This document shows, one piece after another, positions 7,704-16,081 of a stretch of DNA of 64,000 nucleotides. The stretch is from assembly GCF_000739375.1 (NCBI RefSeq), contig NZ_CP006704.1, forward strand, positions 4,712,001-4,776,000. Reading direction: 5' to 3'. The notes beneath the pieces are model-generated. The model was given only the letters and a program-made list of their open reading frames with translations. It searched no databases and was not told the DNA's origin. Position 1 is the stretch's first letter. Every line of letters starts with the position of its first letter. The DNA comes from Comamonas testosteroni TK102 (GTDB lineage: Bacteria; Pseudomonadota; Gammaproteobacteria; Burkholderiales; Burkholderiaceae_C). The position numbers and the translations under genes were made by a program.

Positions 7704-9281
7704 ATGAGCACCACACCTCTCTATGACGCCATCGTCATCGGCGCAGGCCACAACGGGCTGGCCAGCGGCTGCTATCTCGCCGCAGAGGGCCGCAAGGTCA
7801 TCGTCGTCGAATCCCTCGGCAAGGTCGGCGGCATGGCCTCCTCCGGCTATCTAATACCCGAAGCCCCGAATCATCTGGTGCACCCCTGCGCCCTCGATCT
7901 GATGTCTTTGCGAGTGCACCCCATGATGCCGCAGGAGCTCCAACTGGAGCGCCACGGCTTTCGCCAGACCGAAATGGAGCCTGGCTATGTCTATCTGCAT
8001 CCGGATGGCAACTCACTCGTATTCGGCCGCAGCGCGGAGCAGACCGCCGCTGAGATCCGCCGTTTCAGCGCGGCGGACGCCGCGGAGTTCCTGGCCCTCA
8101 TGCAACTGGTAAACACCTTCATCGACCTGGCGATTCCCATGATGCGGGTGGATCCCGCGCAGATGAACCTGGGAGCGAAATGGCAGGCACTCAAGGTACT
8201 GATCAAGAACCGGCACCTCAGGCCAGAACTGATGGGCTTGATGAAAAGCCCCGCTTATACCTCCATCATGGAACGGTTCGAGCACCCGGTCACGCAATCC
8301 GCCCTGTGCTGCCTGTTGGGTGCCGCCGGACCCATCACAGGCGAGGGTACCGGTGTTTATTTCGCGCTGCTGGGTTTCATCCAGCGCTTCGGCCTGGGCC
8401 GTGCCGTGGGAGGCATGCAGACTCTGTCTGACGCCCTGGCGGCCCGCCTGACGGAACTGGGGGGCGAGATCCGGCTCAACGCTCCGGCCGCCGAGATCAT
8501 GGCCCGTGACGGGCGAACCCAGGGCGTCCGGCTTGCCAGCGGCGAAGTGCTCGAATCACGCAGTGTTATCGCGGCGGTGCACCCCAAGGTGGCCCTGAAT
8601 ATGGTGACACCTGGCGCCATAGAACGCCGCTACCTGACGCGGGTCGATCTGGCGCCAGCCAATGCCCACGGCGGCTCGCCCATGAAGATCGACGTCGCGC
8701 TCCGCGGCCAGGTTCGCGCCAGCCGTCACGAAGCCTTGCGCGCAGACGGGCTGAGTCTTCGCAAGAGCGTGCTGCTGATCGGCACCGTGGAAGCAGTGCT
8801 CGACAACTTCAAATGCGCAGCGCGCGGCGAAGTTTCCCGACTGCCCTATCTGTGGGCCACGGCACCGAGCGCCGTGGATCCTACGCAGGCCCCCGAGGGC
8901 CAGGACATCGCCTACTTGTATCCGATCGCCATGCCCCTCGAACCACGCGAAGGATGGGATGCCATCCGTGCCCCGGTGACACAAATGGTCATCGACCAAA
9001 CGGACGCGTACCTGCCTGGGCTCAAGGCACAGGAGATTGGCCGCCGCGCTGAAGCGGCACCCGACTTCGCCAGCCGGCTGAATGTTCCCAACGGCTGCGT
9101 GGTGCACATCGACACGGGAGCCTCGCGCACGGGGCTCATGCGGCCGGCCTTCGGGCTGGGCGGCGACACGTTGCCGGTGAAGGGGCTGTTCTTCGGCGGC
9201 GCCGGCATCCATCCCGGCGGCGGCATCAATGGGCTGCCGGGCCGCATAGCCGCTGGCCGCGTGAAACGCTATCTGAAGTAA
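7704..9281 (+). CDS. Phytoene-desaturase-like FAD-dependent oxidoreductase (CrtI/PYROXD2 type)
   Basis: A 525-residue flavoprotein. The N-terminal dinucleotide fold is V-I-G-A-G-H-N-G-L-A-S-G-C-Y-L-A (residues about 11-26), followed by the E-x-x-x-K-V-G-G-M-A segment. The C-terminal FAD motif is G-L-F-F-G-G-A-G-I-H-P-G-G-G-I-N-G, typical of the CrtI and human PYROXD2 group. These enzymes desaturate or isomerise isoprenoid-like chains with FAD. No carotenoid genes are present, so a role in oxidising the pathway's own alicyclic or isoprenoid substrate is more likely. ATG 7704 follows an AGGAA-like site; the longer upstream frame overlaps the TetR gene. P450 (2) follows after 42 bases. Confidence 0.9.
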   Translation: MSTTPLYDAIVIGAGHNGLASGCYLAAEGRKVIVVESLGKVGGMASSGYLIPEAPNHLVHPCALDLMSLRVHPMMPQELQLERHGFRQTEMEPGYVYLHPDGNSLVFGRSAEQTAAEIRRFSAADAAEFLALMQLVNTFIDLAIPMMRVDPAQMNLGAKWQALKVLIKNRHLRPELMGLMKSPAYTSIMERFEHPVTQSALCCLLGAAGPITGEGTGVYFALLGFIQRFGLGRAVGGMQTLSDALAARLTELGGEIRLNAPAAEIMARDGRTQGVRLASGEVLESRSVIAAVHPKVALNMVTPGAIERRYLTRVDLAPANAHGGSPMKIDVALRGQVRASRHEALRADGLSLRKSVLLIGTVEAVLDNFKCAARGEVSRLPYLWATAPSAVDPTQAPEGQDIAYLYPIAMPLEPREGWDAIRAPVTQMVIDQTDAYLPGLKAQEIGRRAEAAPDFASRLNVPNGCVVHIDTGASRTGLMRPAFGLGGDTLPVKGLFFGGAGIHPGGGINGLPGRIAAGRVKRYLK

Positions 9282-9323
9282 GTCTATCCACCATCCCATA
9301 TCCATCCCTCAAGGAGACGCTCC

Positions 9324-10613
9324 ATGAATACCACGCCCAAAACCACCACCGAGAACGCCCAGAAGCTCGAAGCGGCCTATGCCAGCGTGTCCGACCTCTA
9401 CCGCGGCAAGACGGACGACCTCTATGCCGCTTGCCGCGAGATGCGCAAGACCACGCGCGTCTATGAAGGCGACTTCATCGCCAAGTTCCTCGGGGTTCCG
9501 ACCAATGCCGGGCTGCAGACCCGGCCGACCTATGCAGTGTTCCAGTACCAGGACGTGATGAACGTGCTCAAGGACGCCAATACATTCACCAGCGGATTCA
9601 TCCTCGAAGGCATGGGCAAGGTGTGGGACGGTCTGATGATCCTGGGCATGGACGGCGAGGCCCACCGCAAGGTGCGCGCCCTGCTGCAGCCGGCCTTCAT
9701 GCCCGAGAACGTCAACAAGTGGCGCCCGAAGATCGATCGGGTCGTGCGTGAGGATTTCATCACGCCTTTGCTGCCCAACAAGAAAGCCGACCTCATGGAA
9801 ATGGGCTTGAACTTTCCGGTGCGTGCCATGTATGCCCTCGTGGGCTTTCCGGAAGACAACCCCGACCAGTACAACCAATACGCGGTCTGGGCACTGTCGA
9901 TGCTGGCGGCGAACCAGCTTGACAAGGCCAAGGCCGAGGAAGGTCGCCGGATCGCCGCCATTGCGGTCAAGAGCCTGTACGACGCACTCATGGAGCAGGT
10001 CAAGCGGCGCCGCGCCGAGGGTGCCACGGGCGATGACCTGATCACCCGCCTGATGAACGCCGAATACGAGGGCCACAAGCTCGACGATCACGAGGTCGCG
10101 ACCTTCGCCCGCTCGCTGCTGCCCGCTGCCGGCGAGACCACCACGCGAACCTTCAGTGCGGCGATGACGTTCCTGCTGACCATTCCCGGCCTGCTGGACC
10201 GCGTGCGCAACGACCGCAATCTGGTGCCCAAGCTGATCGACGAAGCCGTGCGTTTCGAGCCCTCCTCCACGTTCAAGGTTCGCGAGACCTCCGCAGACGT
10301 ACAGATCGGTGACGTGACGATCCCCAAAGGCTCCTTCGTCCAGTGCATGGTCGCATCGGCCAACCGTGACGAAAGCGCCTTCGAGAATCCCGACGTGTTC
10401 GACATTGATCGCCGCCAGAAGCCGTCGTTCGGCTTTGGCTTCGGCCCGCACATGTGCATTGGCCAGTTCGTGGCCAAGCTCGAATTGAACTGTGCGATCA
10501 ACGGGATTCTGGACCTCATGCCCAACGTTCGGCTTGACCCCGAGCAACCCGCACCGCTCATCGAAGGCGCTCACCTGCGCGGCGCCAAAAACGTGCACGT
10601 CATCTGGGATTGA
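9324..10613 (+). CDS. Cytochrome P450 (2)
   Basis: A 429-residue P450, clearly paralogous to P450 (1) throughout: both have Y-R-G near the N-terminus, F-T-S-G-F-I, L-L-Q-P-x-F-M-P, L-P-A-A-G-E-T-T-T-R-T-F and the haem loop F-G-F-G-F-G-P-H-M-C-I-G-Q-F with C378. As in its paralogue, the I-helix acid is Glu. The ATG follows AAGGAGACGCTCC, a good ribosome-binding site. It is embedded in a (+) operon between the CrtI-like flavoprotein and a beta-rich protein of unknown function. Two P450s of the same subfamily with different neighbours suggest successive or position-specific hydroxylations of one scaffold. Confidence 0.95.
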   Translation: MNTTPKTTTENAQKLEAAYASVSDLYRGKTDDLYAACREMRKTTRVYEGDFIAKFLGVPTNAGLQTRPTYAVFQYQDVMNVLKDANTFTSGFILEGMGKVWDGLMILGMDGEAHRKVRALLQPAFMPENVNKWRPKIDRVVREDFITPLLPNKKADLMEMGLNFPVRAMYALVGFPEDNPDQYNQYAVWALSMLAANQLDKAKAEEGRRIAAIAVKSLYDALMEQVKRRRAEGATGDDLITRLMNAEYEGHKLDDHEVATFARSLLPAAGETTTRTFSAAMTFLLTIPGLLDRVRNDRNLVPKLIDEAVRFEPSSTFKVRETSADVQIGDVTIPKGSFVQCMVASANRDESAFENPDVFDIDRRQKPSFGFGFGPHMCIGQFVAKLELNCAINGILDLMPNVRLDPEQPAPLIEGAHLRGAKNVHVIWD

Positions 10614-10633
10614 TCACAAAGAGCCATCCGATC

Positions 10634-11665
10634 ATGCGAAACTTCGACACGGTTCCCGCACGCGCCGACTTCGGCTACCAATGCTTGGTCAGCCCGCAAA
10701 AGGTCAGCGGCGCCAAGCTGGCCGACCTGCGTGACCACTTCGGTCTCAAACTCACCAAGCACATGCCCTTTGGCAGTGTGCGCGACGATGAGGGCCACAT
10801 TTACTCGGTGGTGCGCGCCCTCAATGCGCCGGGCAGCACGCCCAACCCCACCAAGTTCATCTTCCAGAGCACCCGTCTGGACGGCCAGAACATCCGCATC
10901 GACAAGGAAAAGATCGCCCCGAGGGCACTCACCATGTTTCCCGCACGCGGACTCGACGGCGACACTGCCTGGTGGTCCAGCCATCCGGAGGATCCCGGGC
11001 AACCTTGGCGGCTGACCGCCTCCGGCACCGGGTTCAGTTGGCAGGAAGAGGGTTTGTTCGACCTTACCGGCCGGCTCATCGGCAATGGCATGCAGTGGTA
11101 CCTGCCTGGGGTGGATTGGGGTACCTTCTACGTCGCACAGATCTACGACGTGCAGGGCACCTGCGAAGGCAGAAGCGTCAAGGGCATGATCTCGCTAGAC
11201 CAGGCCTGGATGGCCGAAGGCGGCTCCATCCACATGCACAAGGACTTGGTGGTCAACAACAAGATGCACGTCATCTGGTGGAACTTTGCCACGATCTACA
11301 AGGACGGCACCTGGGATGTCGGCTCTTTTCTGGTCGGCCACGACAAGCTGGGCTACGCCATTGTCCAGAACGAAAAAGGCGAAGTTCGCTGCACCACGGA
11401 TATCGAAGGCAAGGTGCGCCACGAAAAGGACGGCTGGTTTGCCGAGGACGCGCGCATCGTGCTGGAAGGCAAGGAGGAGTGGGAGTTCCTGCCCGATCCC
11501 AAAGGCCGGATGCTCGACTTCGTAGGCGGCTTTCCCGTCACGGCCCAGCAGGAAGGGCGCTGGCGCCGGGTGGGCGATACGCGCGAGCCCGACCGCTGGA
11601 TGGCCTGGGGCGAAAGCGACAAGCGCAATGGCACGGCACGCAACGTCCGTGGCACCGAAATCTGA
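10634..11665 (+). CDS. Uncharacterised beta-rich protein, about 343 aa
   Basis: I do not recognise this family with certainty. The protein has no signal peptide and few helices. It is rich in Trp, Gly and alternating strand patterns, with repeats of W-W-S-S, G-x-G-M-Q-W-Y-L-P-G, H-V-I-W-W-N-F and E-W-E-F-L-P-D-P. That profile resembles the lipocalin-like double-barrel seen in CrtC/AttH hydratase-type proteins, but the similarity is only in style. A TTG at 10610 overlaps the P450 stop; I prefer ATG 10634 (M-R-N-F-D). Position between a P450 and two SnoaL-like genes suggests an enzyme or binding protein for the oxidised intermediate. Confidence 0.75.
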   Translation: MRNFDTVPARADFGYQCLVSPQKVSGAKLADLRDHFGLKLTKHMPFGSVRDDEGHIYSVVRALNAPGSTPNPTKFIFQSTRLDGQNIRIDKEKIAPRALTMFPARGLDGDTAWWSSHPEDPGQPWRLTASGTGFSWQEEGLFDLTGRLIGNGMQWYLPGVDWGTFYVAQIYDVQGTCEGRSVKGMISLDQAWMAEGGSIHMHKDLVVNNKMHVIWWNFATIYKDGTWDVGSFLVGHDKLGYAIVQNEKGEVRCTTDIEGKVRHEKDGWFAEDARIVLEGKEEWEFLPDPKGRMLDFVGGFPVTAQQEGRWRRVGDTREPDRWMAWGESDKRNGTARNVRGTEI

Positions 11666-11680
11666 ACTGGAGACCCTGAC

Positions 11681-12031
11681 ATGGACAAAACCACCATCGA
11701 ACACTTCCTGCACGCCCAGGTGCGAGCGTGGAACGCCGGCGACAAGGAAGGCTTCTTCGCGGCCTACCGTTCGGTAGCGCCCGAGGGCCTGCAGATCGAG
11801 TATGTCGGTCGAGGTCCTGCGGCCGAGGGCTGGACGATCCTGGAGGGCATGTGGGCACAGCAAAACTCCAAGATCGAGATCGAAGAAGTGGCACTGATCA
11901 TCAATGGGAGCGAGGTCGCATGCCACAACAGGAACAAGGTGCGAGGCAATTCGCTGGCCATCGAGACCATTGAGCTGTACCACTTCGACAATGGCCGACT
12001 GACCGTACGCTATTTCATTCACCAGCCGTGA
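11681..12031 (+). CDS. SnoaL/NTF2-like protein (1)
   Basis: A 116-residue small alpha+beta protein with the SnoaL pattern: an N-terminal helix ending Q-V-R-A-W-N-A-G-D-K-E-G-F-F-A, then the strand Q-I-E-Y-V-G-R-G, a W-x-I-L-E-G-M-W helix and antiparallel strands ending V-R-Y-F-I. NTF2-fold enzymes of this size include polyketide cyclases, epoxide hydrolases and ketosteroid isomerases; which applies here is unknown. It starts 15 bases after the beta-rich protein, behind CTGGAGA. It is paralogous to the next gene. Confidence 0.8.
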   Translation: MDKTTIEHFLHAQVRAWNAGDKEGFFAAYRSVAPEGLQIEYVGRGPAAEGWTILEGMWAQQNSKIEIEEVALIINGSEVACHNRNKVRGNSLAIETIELYHFDNGRLTVRYFIHQP

Positions 12032-12289
12032 AGCAGCAAAAGATGCCCTGCGCCCGACCGAAAGCATTGGCAAACGCGCTCCGCAGCTCTGCCACCATCG
12101 CTGAACGAGCAACTCCAAAGCCGGTACTTGAGCCCGTGCGAGGCAGACCGTTGGCTGCGCGTGACGGTTACCCGCTGAGCCTGTAGCGAAAACACTCTGC
12201 CGAAACTGCAGATCCCGAAACTCATTGCGGCCCCATCCTGTTTCCATGGGTTGCCGACATGAGTCCCGCCACCACAGAGACAAACCACC

Positions 12290-12715
12290 ATGCATCAGAT
12301 CCCTTCAGAACAGATCGAGCGCTTCATGAGCGGCCAGGTTCGCTGCTGGAACAACCACGACAAGGCCGGCCTGCTAGCGCTGTACCGCGAGGCGGCTCCC
12401 GACCTGCTGGACATCGAATACGTAGGTCGGACGGAGCAGGCCGACGGCTGGCTCGTCATCGAAGAGATGTACGACAAGCACAACCACCAATTTCGGCTGG
12501 AAGTCGTCAGCACCATCATCAATGGCTGCGAGGCCGCCGTGCACCACCGCAATTGCATCGTTGGCACGAACCAGGTGATCGAAAGCATAGAGACCTACCG
12601 GTTCGGCCCTGGCAGCCTCCAAGTACGCTACTTCCTCAAGCCTCCGCAGGACGCCAGCGTGAGCCTGGAGCAGTTCCGCGGCTTCGCCCCCACGCAACCA
12701 CAGGACACACCATGA
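12290..12715 (+). CDS. SnoaL/NTF2-like protein (2)
   Basis: A 141-residue protein clearly related to the preceding one: Q-V-R-C-W-N-N-H-D-K-A-G-L-L-A-L-Y-R, D-I-E-Y-V-G-R-T, G-W-L-V-I-E-E-M-Y-D and V-R-Y-F-L line up residue for residue. It carries a Pro/Gln-rich tail of about 20 residues that its paralogue lacks. The two copies are separated by 258 bases in which I see no gene and no strong signal. Duplicate NTF2-fold proteins could form a heteromer or act on two different intermediates. Its stop overlaps the next start (ATGA), so it is coupled to the SDR. Confidence 0.8.
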   Translation: MHQIPSEQIERFMSGQVRCWNNHDKAGLLALYREAAPDLLDIEYVGRTEQADGWLVIEEMYDKHNHQFRLEVVSTIINGCEAAVHHRNCIVGTNQVIESIETYRFGPGSLQVRYFLKPPQDASVSLEQFRGFAPTQPQDTP

Positions 12716-13548
12716 CCAAGCCGTCGCTCCCCGGCCCGCATGAAGGCCGCTTCAAGGACCAGGTCGCCATCGTCACGGGCGGTGCTTCCGGCATCGGCGA
12801 AGCCACCTGTCGTCGCCTCGTCGCCGAAGGCGCCACCGTAGTCGTGGCCGACGTCAACGCCGAACGGGCCGCGGCACTGGCCTCGGAGCTGGGCTCCCAG
12901 GCCAATGCACAGGTGTTCGACGCTGCGGACGTGCGCAGCATCGAGCGGCTCATCCAGGACACGATTCACCGGTTCGGGCGCCTGGATGTGCTGCACAACA
13001 ACGCTGCACTGAGTTCTCCGGCCATTCACGCCAAAGACAGGAATGCCATCGACATCGAGTTCGAGGTCTGGGATCAGATCATGGCCGTGAACTTGCGCGG
13101 CTACCTGGCTGGCTGCAAGTATGCATTGCCGACGATGATTGCCCAAGGCGGCGGGGCGATCGTGAACACCGCGTCGACCGGCGGTTTCGCGGGCGACATC
13201 ACGCGCATGGCCTACAGCGTGTCGAAGGCGGCCATCATCGGACTGACCCGCCAGATTGCCACGCACCACGGCGCCCAGGGCGTGCGCTGCAATGCCGTCG
13301 CACCTGGCCTAGTGCTGACGCCTGGCACGCGGGGCGCGGCAGCAAGCGTGATCGACGTGATGCAGCGCCACCTGCTGGTGCCTGAGTTCGGCGAGCCCGA
13401 GGATATCGCCGCGCTGGTGTGCTTCCTGGCTTCGGGCGAGGCGCGCTACATCAACGGGCAGACGTACATCGCCGACGGCGGGATGCTGGCCCACAACCCA
13501 ACCATGGCCGATCTCGTCGACATGGCTCGCAAGCCGAAGTCCCTCTGA
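12712..13548 (+). CDS. SDR-family oxidoreductase (2)
   Basis: A 278-residue classical SDR with the cofactor motif T-G-G-A-S-G-I-G (about residues 23-30), N-N-A-A in place of N-N-A-G, a catalytic Y-S-V-S-K-A, and the C-terminal I-N-G-Q-T-Y-I-A-D-G-G. An acidic residue after the second strand (V-A-D-V-N) predicts NAD(H). It probably oxidises an alcohol introduced by the P450. ATG 12712 overlaps the SnoaL-like stop by four bases, so the much longer in-frame extension upstream is not the real start. Confidence 0.92.
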   Translation: MTKPSLPGPHEGRFKDQVAIVTGGASGIGEATCRRLVAEGATVVVADVNAERAAALASELGSQANAQVFDAADVRSIERLIQDTIHRFGRLDVLHNNAALSSPAIHAKDRNAIDIEFEVWDQIMAVNLRGYLAGCKYALPTMIAQGGGAIVNTASTGGFAGDITRMAYSVSKAAIIGLTRQIATHHGAQGVRCNAVAPGLVLTPGTRGAAASVIDVMQRHLLVPEFGEPEDIAALVCFLASGEARYINGQTYIADGGMLAHNPTMADLVDMARKPKSL

Positions 13549-13603
13549 ACCGCATGAAACTCTCACGTTGCGTCCTGCACAGGACCGTGGCTGCCCCGGC
13601 CTG

Positions 13604-14821
13604 ATGCCACACGCTCCCGATTCGCTGCTCGCACCTTTCCGAGGAGCCGGCTTTCGATACTTGTGGTTGGCTTGGCTGTCCGGCAACATGACCATGTGGA
13701 TGCACGAGGTGACTGCCGCATGGCGCATGGCCCAGCTCACCGATAGTCCTGCATGGGTGGCCTGGGTGCAGACGGCCGGCACCCTGCCGCTGTTTGTGCT
13801 GGGCTTGGCCAGCGGTGCTCTGGCCGACCTGCTCAATCGCCGGCGCTTTCTGGCCGTGGCGCAAGCCTGGATCGCCGTAGTGGCGGCCGTGCTCGCGATC
13901 CTGGCGGCCACCGATGCCCTGGCCCCGCGAACGCTCCTGCTGCTGTGCCTGCTCAACGGTGCCGGACTGGCGTTCCGGTTCCCGGTGTTTTCGGCCCTGG
14001 TGCCGGATCTGGTGGAGCGGCACCTGCTGGCCTCGGCCTTGACCCTCAATGCCTTGGCCATCAATCTGACACGAGTACTGGGTCCGGTCGTCGCGGGCAT
14101 CGTCCTGGCCTGGCAGGGAACGGCGATGGTGTTCGCGCTCAACGCCGTACTGTCCATATTGGCCGGCGTGCTGATCTGGCGCGCGCCCATTGCCCCTCAC
14201 GCGCCCCCCGCCGAACGCACTCGCTTGCTTCAGGCCATACGCGACGGCGTGGGCCATGCCCGAACCTCTCCCATACTGCGGGCGGTGCTGTTCCGCGCTT
14301 TCGTGTTCTTCGCCCAGGCCGTGGCGCTGGTTGCCTTGTTGCCTCTGGTCGCCAAGGACATCGGCGCCAACGAAACCACCTACACCGCCCTGCTGGCCGC
14401 CATGGGCGCGGGGGCCGTGCTCGCCGCCATGGCTCTCCCCCGCCTCCCCGCCCTGGCAGCGCGCAACCGGATCGTCGATGCGGGCGTGTGGCTACACACA
14501 CTGGCAACCCTGGGCGCTGTCTGGGCGCCCAGCGCGTGGACCCTCGCGCCAGCACTCGCCCTGTCGGGCGCGGTCTGGCTGTGTGTGGCCAACACACTCA
14601 CCATGTGCGCGCAATTGGCTTTGCCGGCCGCCTTGCGCGCCAGGGGCATGGCGATCTATCAGATGAGCATCATGGGCGGCAGCGCAACAGGGGCTATCTT
14701 TTGGGGCGTCGTCGCAGAACACACCTCGGTAGGTGCATCCCTGGCGGTCTCAGCGGTCGCCAGCCTGCTCCTACTGCTGTGGACCCGTGGCGCCAGCTTG
14801 GACGAACCTGCCCATCAGTGA
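13604..14821 (+). CDS. MFS transporter (2), MFS_3/enterobactin-exporter type
   Basis: A 405-residue protein with about 10-12 membrane segments, opening with F-R-G-A-G-F-R-Y-L-W-L-A-W-L-S-G-N and carrying the loop G-A-L-A-D-L-L-N-R-R-R. This subgroup is usually involved in export. The TTG at 13568 is in frame, but ATG 13604 begins the family N-terminus. It closes the (+) P450 operon, and its last seven bases overlap the convergent folB-like gene. A decayed relative of its C-terminal part is recognisable at about 29.53-29.77 kb. Confidence 0.88.
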   Translation: MPHAPDSLLAPFRGAGFRYLWLAWLSGNMTMWMHEVTAAWRMAQLTDSPAWVAWVQTAGTLPLFVLGLASGALADLLNRRRFLAVAQAWIAVVAAVLAILAATDALAPRTLLLLCLLNGAGLAFRFPVFSALVPDLVERHLLASALTLNALAINLTRVLGPVVAGIVLAWQGTAMVFALNAVLSILAGVLIWRAPIAPHAPPAERTRLLQAIRDGVGHARTSPILRAVLFRAFVFFAQAVALVALLPLVAKDIGANETTYTALLAAMGAGAVLAAMALPRLPALAARNRIVDAGVWLHTLATLGAVWAPSAWTLAPALALSGAVWLCVANTLTMCAQLALPAALRARGMAIYQMSIMGGSATGAIFWGVVAEHTSVGASLAVSAVASLLLLLWTRGASLDEPAHQ

Positions 14822-15243
14822 GGCCGGGGAACAAGGGCGTCGGCGGACACGCCATCCTTGAATCCAAATACTTCCACGCCGACCGCCTCGCAGTCGGGGT
14901 AAACATCGGGTTTCTCGGTCGAGACGCGAGCTGCAAGTACCTGAGGATGGGCGAGCAGCGTGCGCAGCAGATCATCCGCCAGCGTCTCCTGCAACTGGAT
15001 ATGCCCGCGGCTCACGCGCTCCCGAACCACTTCACGCACGAAATCGTAATCCACCACCTCCCTCAGATCGTCATCCACCGGAGTACTGCACACCAGGGGA
15101 ACGTACAGATCCACATTGATGCGCACACGCTGCGGATGCCCCTGCTCGAAGGCATGCGCTCCAATGTTGATGTCCACCACATGGTTGCGCAGGAAAAGGC
15201 GGCGACACCGCGCCAATGCAGGAGTCAGAAAGGCATCGGACAT
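14815..15243 (-). CDS. folB: Dihydroneopterin aldolase (FolB)
   Basis: A 142-residue protein of the FolB/T-fold family. It shows the V-D-I-N-I-G-A-H-A-F-E opening strand with the conserved glutamate-bearing region, V-D-Y-D-F-V in the middle, and E-T-L-A-D-D-L-L followed by the V-S-T-E-K-P-D motif near the C-terminus. FolB converts dihydroneopterin to hydroxymethyl-dihydropterin in folate synthesis, in the cytoplasm. It starts one base after the upstream pteridine reductase-like SDR, so the two are one unit. This is core metabolism placed at the junction of catabolic operons. Confidence 0.85.
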   Translation of the reverse strand: MSDAFLTPALARCRRLFLRNHVVDINIGAHAFEQGHPQRVRINVDLYVPLVCSTPVDDDLREVVDYDFVREVVRERVSRGHIQLQETLADDLLRTLLAHPQVLAARVSTEKPDVYPDCEAVGVEVFGFKDGVSADALVPRPH

Positions 15244-15244
15244 T

Positions 15245-16021
15245 TCATCGGACTCCCATCTCGCGCGCCAGGAACATCACGTCGCGCGGCTGGCGAGTCA
15301 GATGCTGGCCTCCGTCGACAAGGATGGTGGAGCCAGTCGAAGCCGGAAACGTCAGCAGGAAACGCACCGCGTCGGCGATATCCTCCGGCGAGGAGCTTCG
15401 CCCCAATGGATTGAGCCGCCGGCCCAACTCGAACTCCTGCTCGCTCATCGGTCCAGACAGCAGGGCAAGCCCCGGGGCCACTCCTCCTACGCGCAGGCGC
15501 GGCGCCATCGCCATGGCCAACATCTTTGTGGCGGCTTCCAACGCCGCCTTGGATAGGGTGTAGGAAAAATAGTCAGGGTTTGGGTTCCACAGCTTCTGAT
15601 CGAGCAGATTCACCACACACCCTGTCCTCCCGGTATTCTGCAGATGCTGGTACAAGGCCTGCGCCAGTAAGATGGCGGGCGCGGTGTTGGCCTTCCAGTG
15701 CAGTTCCATCGCCGCCAATCCGCAGGTCTCAGCGTTGTCGTACTCAAAAACGGATGCATTGTTCACCACAGCATCGATGCGGCCGAACCGTCTCACCACC
15801 TCTGGCACCAGCGCTTGGCAACCGGCCTCATCGCTCAAGTCGGCGTAGAGTGCTTCCGCTTGTCCTTCGCCGCGGCGCAGTTCCCCGAGCGTGTCCTGCG
15901 CTTCTTCCGACGAGTGCCGGTAGGTGATCGCCACGTTCCATCCAGCCGCAGCCAGATCAAGCGCGATCACGCGTCCAATGCGGCGAGCACCGCCGGTAAC
16001 AAGCACAACAGAACGGGGCAT
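15245..16021 (-). CDS. folM: Pteridine reductase-type SDR (FolM-like)
   Basis: A 258-residue SDR with the diagnostic T-G-G-A-R-R-I-G nucleotide motif of pteridine reductases (T-G-x3-R-x-G, NADPH-specific). It also has N-N-A-S-V-F, a catalytic region S-Y-T-L-S-K-A-A-L, and the C-terminal D-G-G-Q-H-L. FolM reduces dihydromonapterin or dihydrobiopterin. Adjacency to folB, one base apart, strongly supports a pterin role rather than catabolism of the island substrate. The gene symbol is by family and context, not experiment. Confidence 0.82.
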   Translation of the reverse strand: MPRSVVLVTGGARRIGRVIALDLAAAGWNVAITYRHSSEEAQDTLGELRRGEGQAEALYADLSDEAGCQALVPEVVRRFGRIDAVVNNASVFEYDNAETCGLAAMELHWKANTAPAILLAQALYQHLQNTGRTGCVVNLLDQKLWNPNPDYFSYTLSKAALEAATKMLAMAMAPRLRVGGVAPGLALLSGPMSEQEFELGRRLNPLGRSSSPEDIADAVRFLLTFPASTGSTILVDGGQHLTRQPRDVMFLAREMGVR

Positions 16022-16081
16022 CGGTTCAGGCTCTCGACAAAAAATACCAGATAGAAAAGCGGCAGGCCGCCGTACCGCAGC

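Noticed and set aside
7704..9281. Carotenoid biosynthesis role for the CrtI-like flavoprotein
   Set aside because: No phytoene synthase, cyclase or GGPP synthase genes are present; neighbours are P450, SDR and transport genes of a catabolic island.
9309..10598. Antisense open frame of 429 codons opposite P450 (2)
   Set aside because: It covers almost exactly the P450 gene but reads a His/Val/Gly-rich sequence without motifs; the plus strand has the haem loop and ribosome-binding site.
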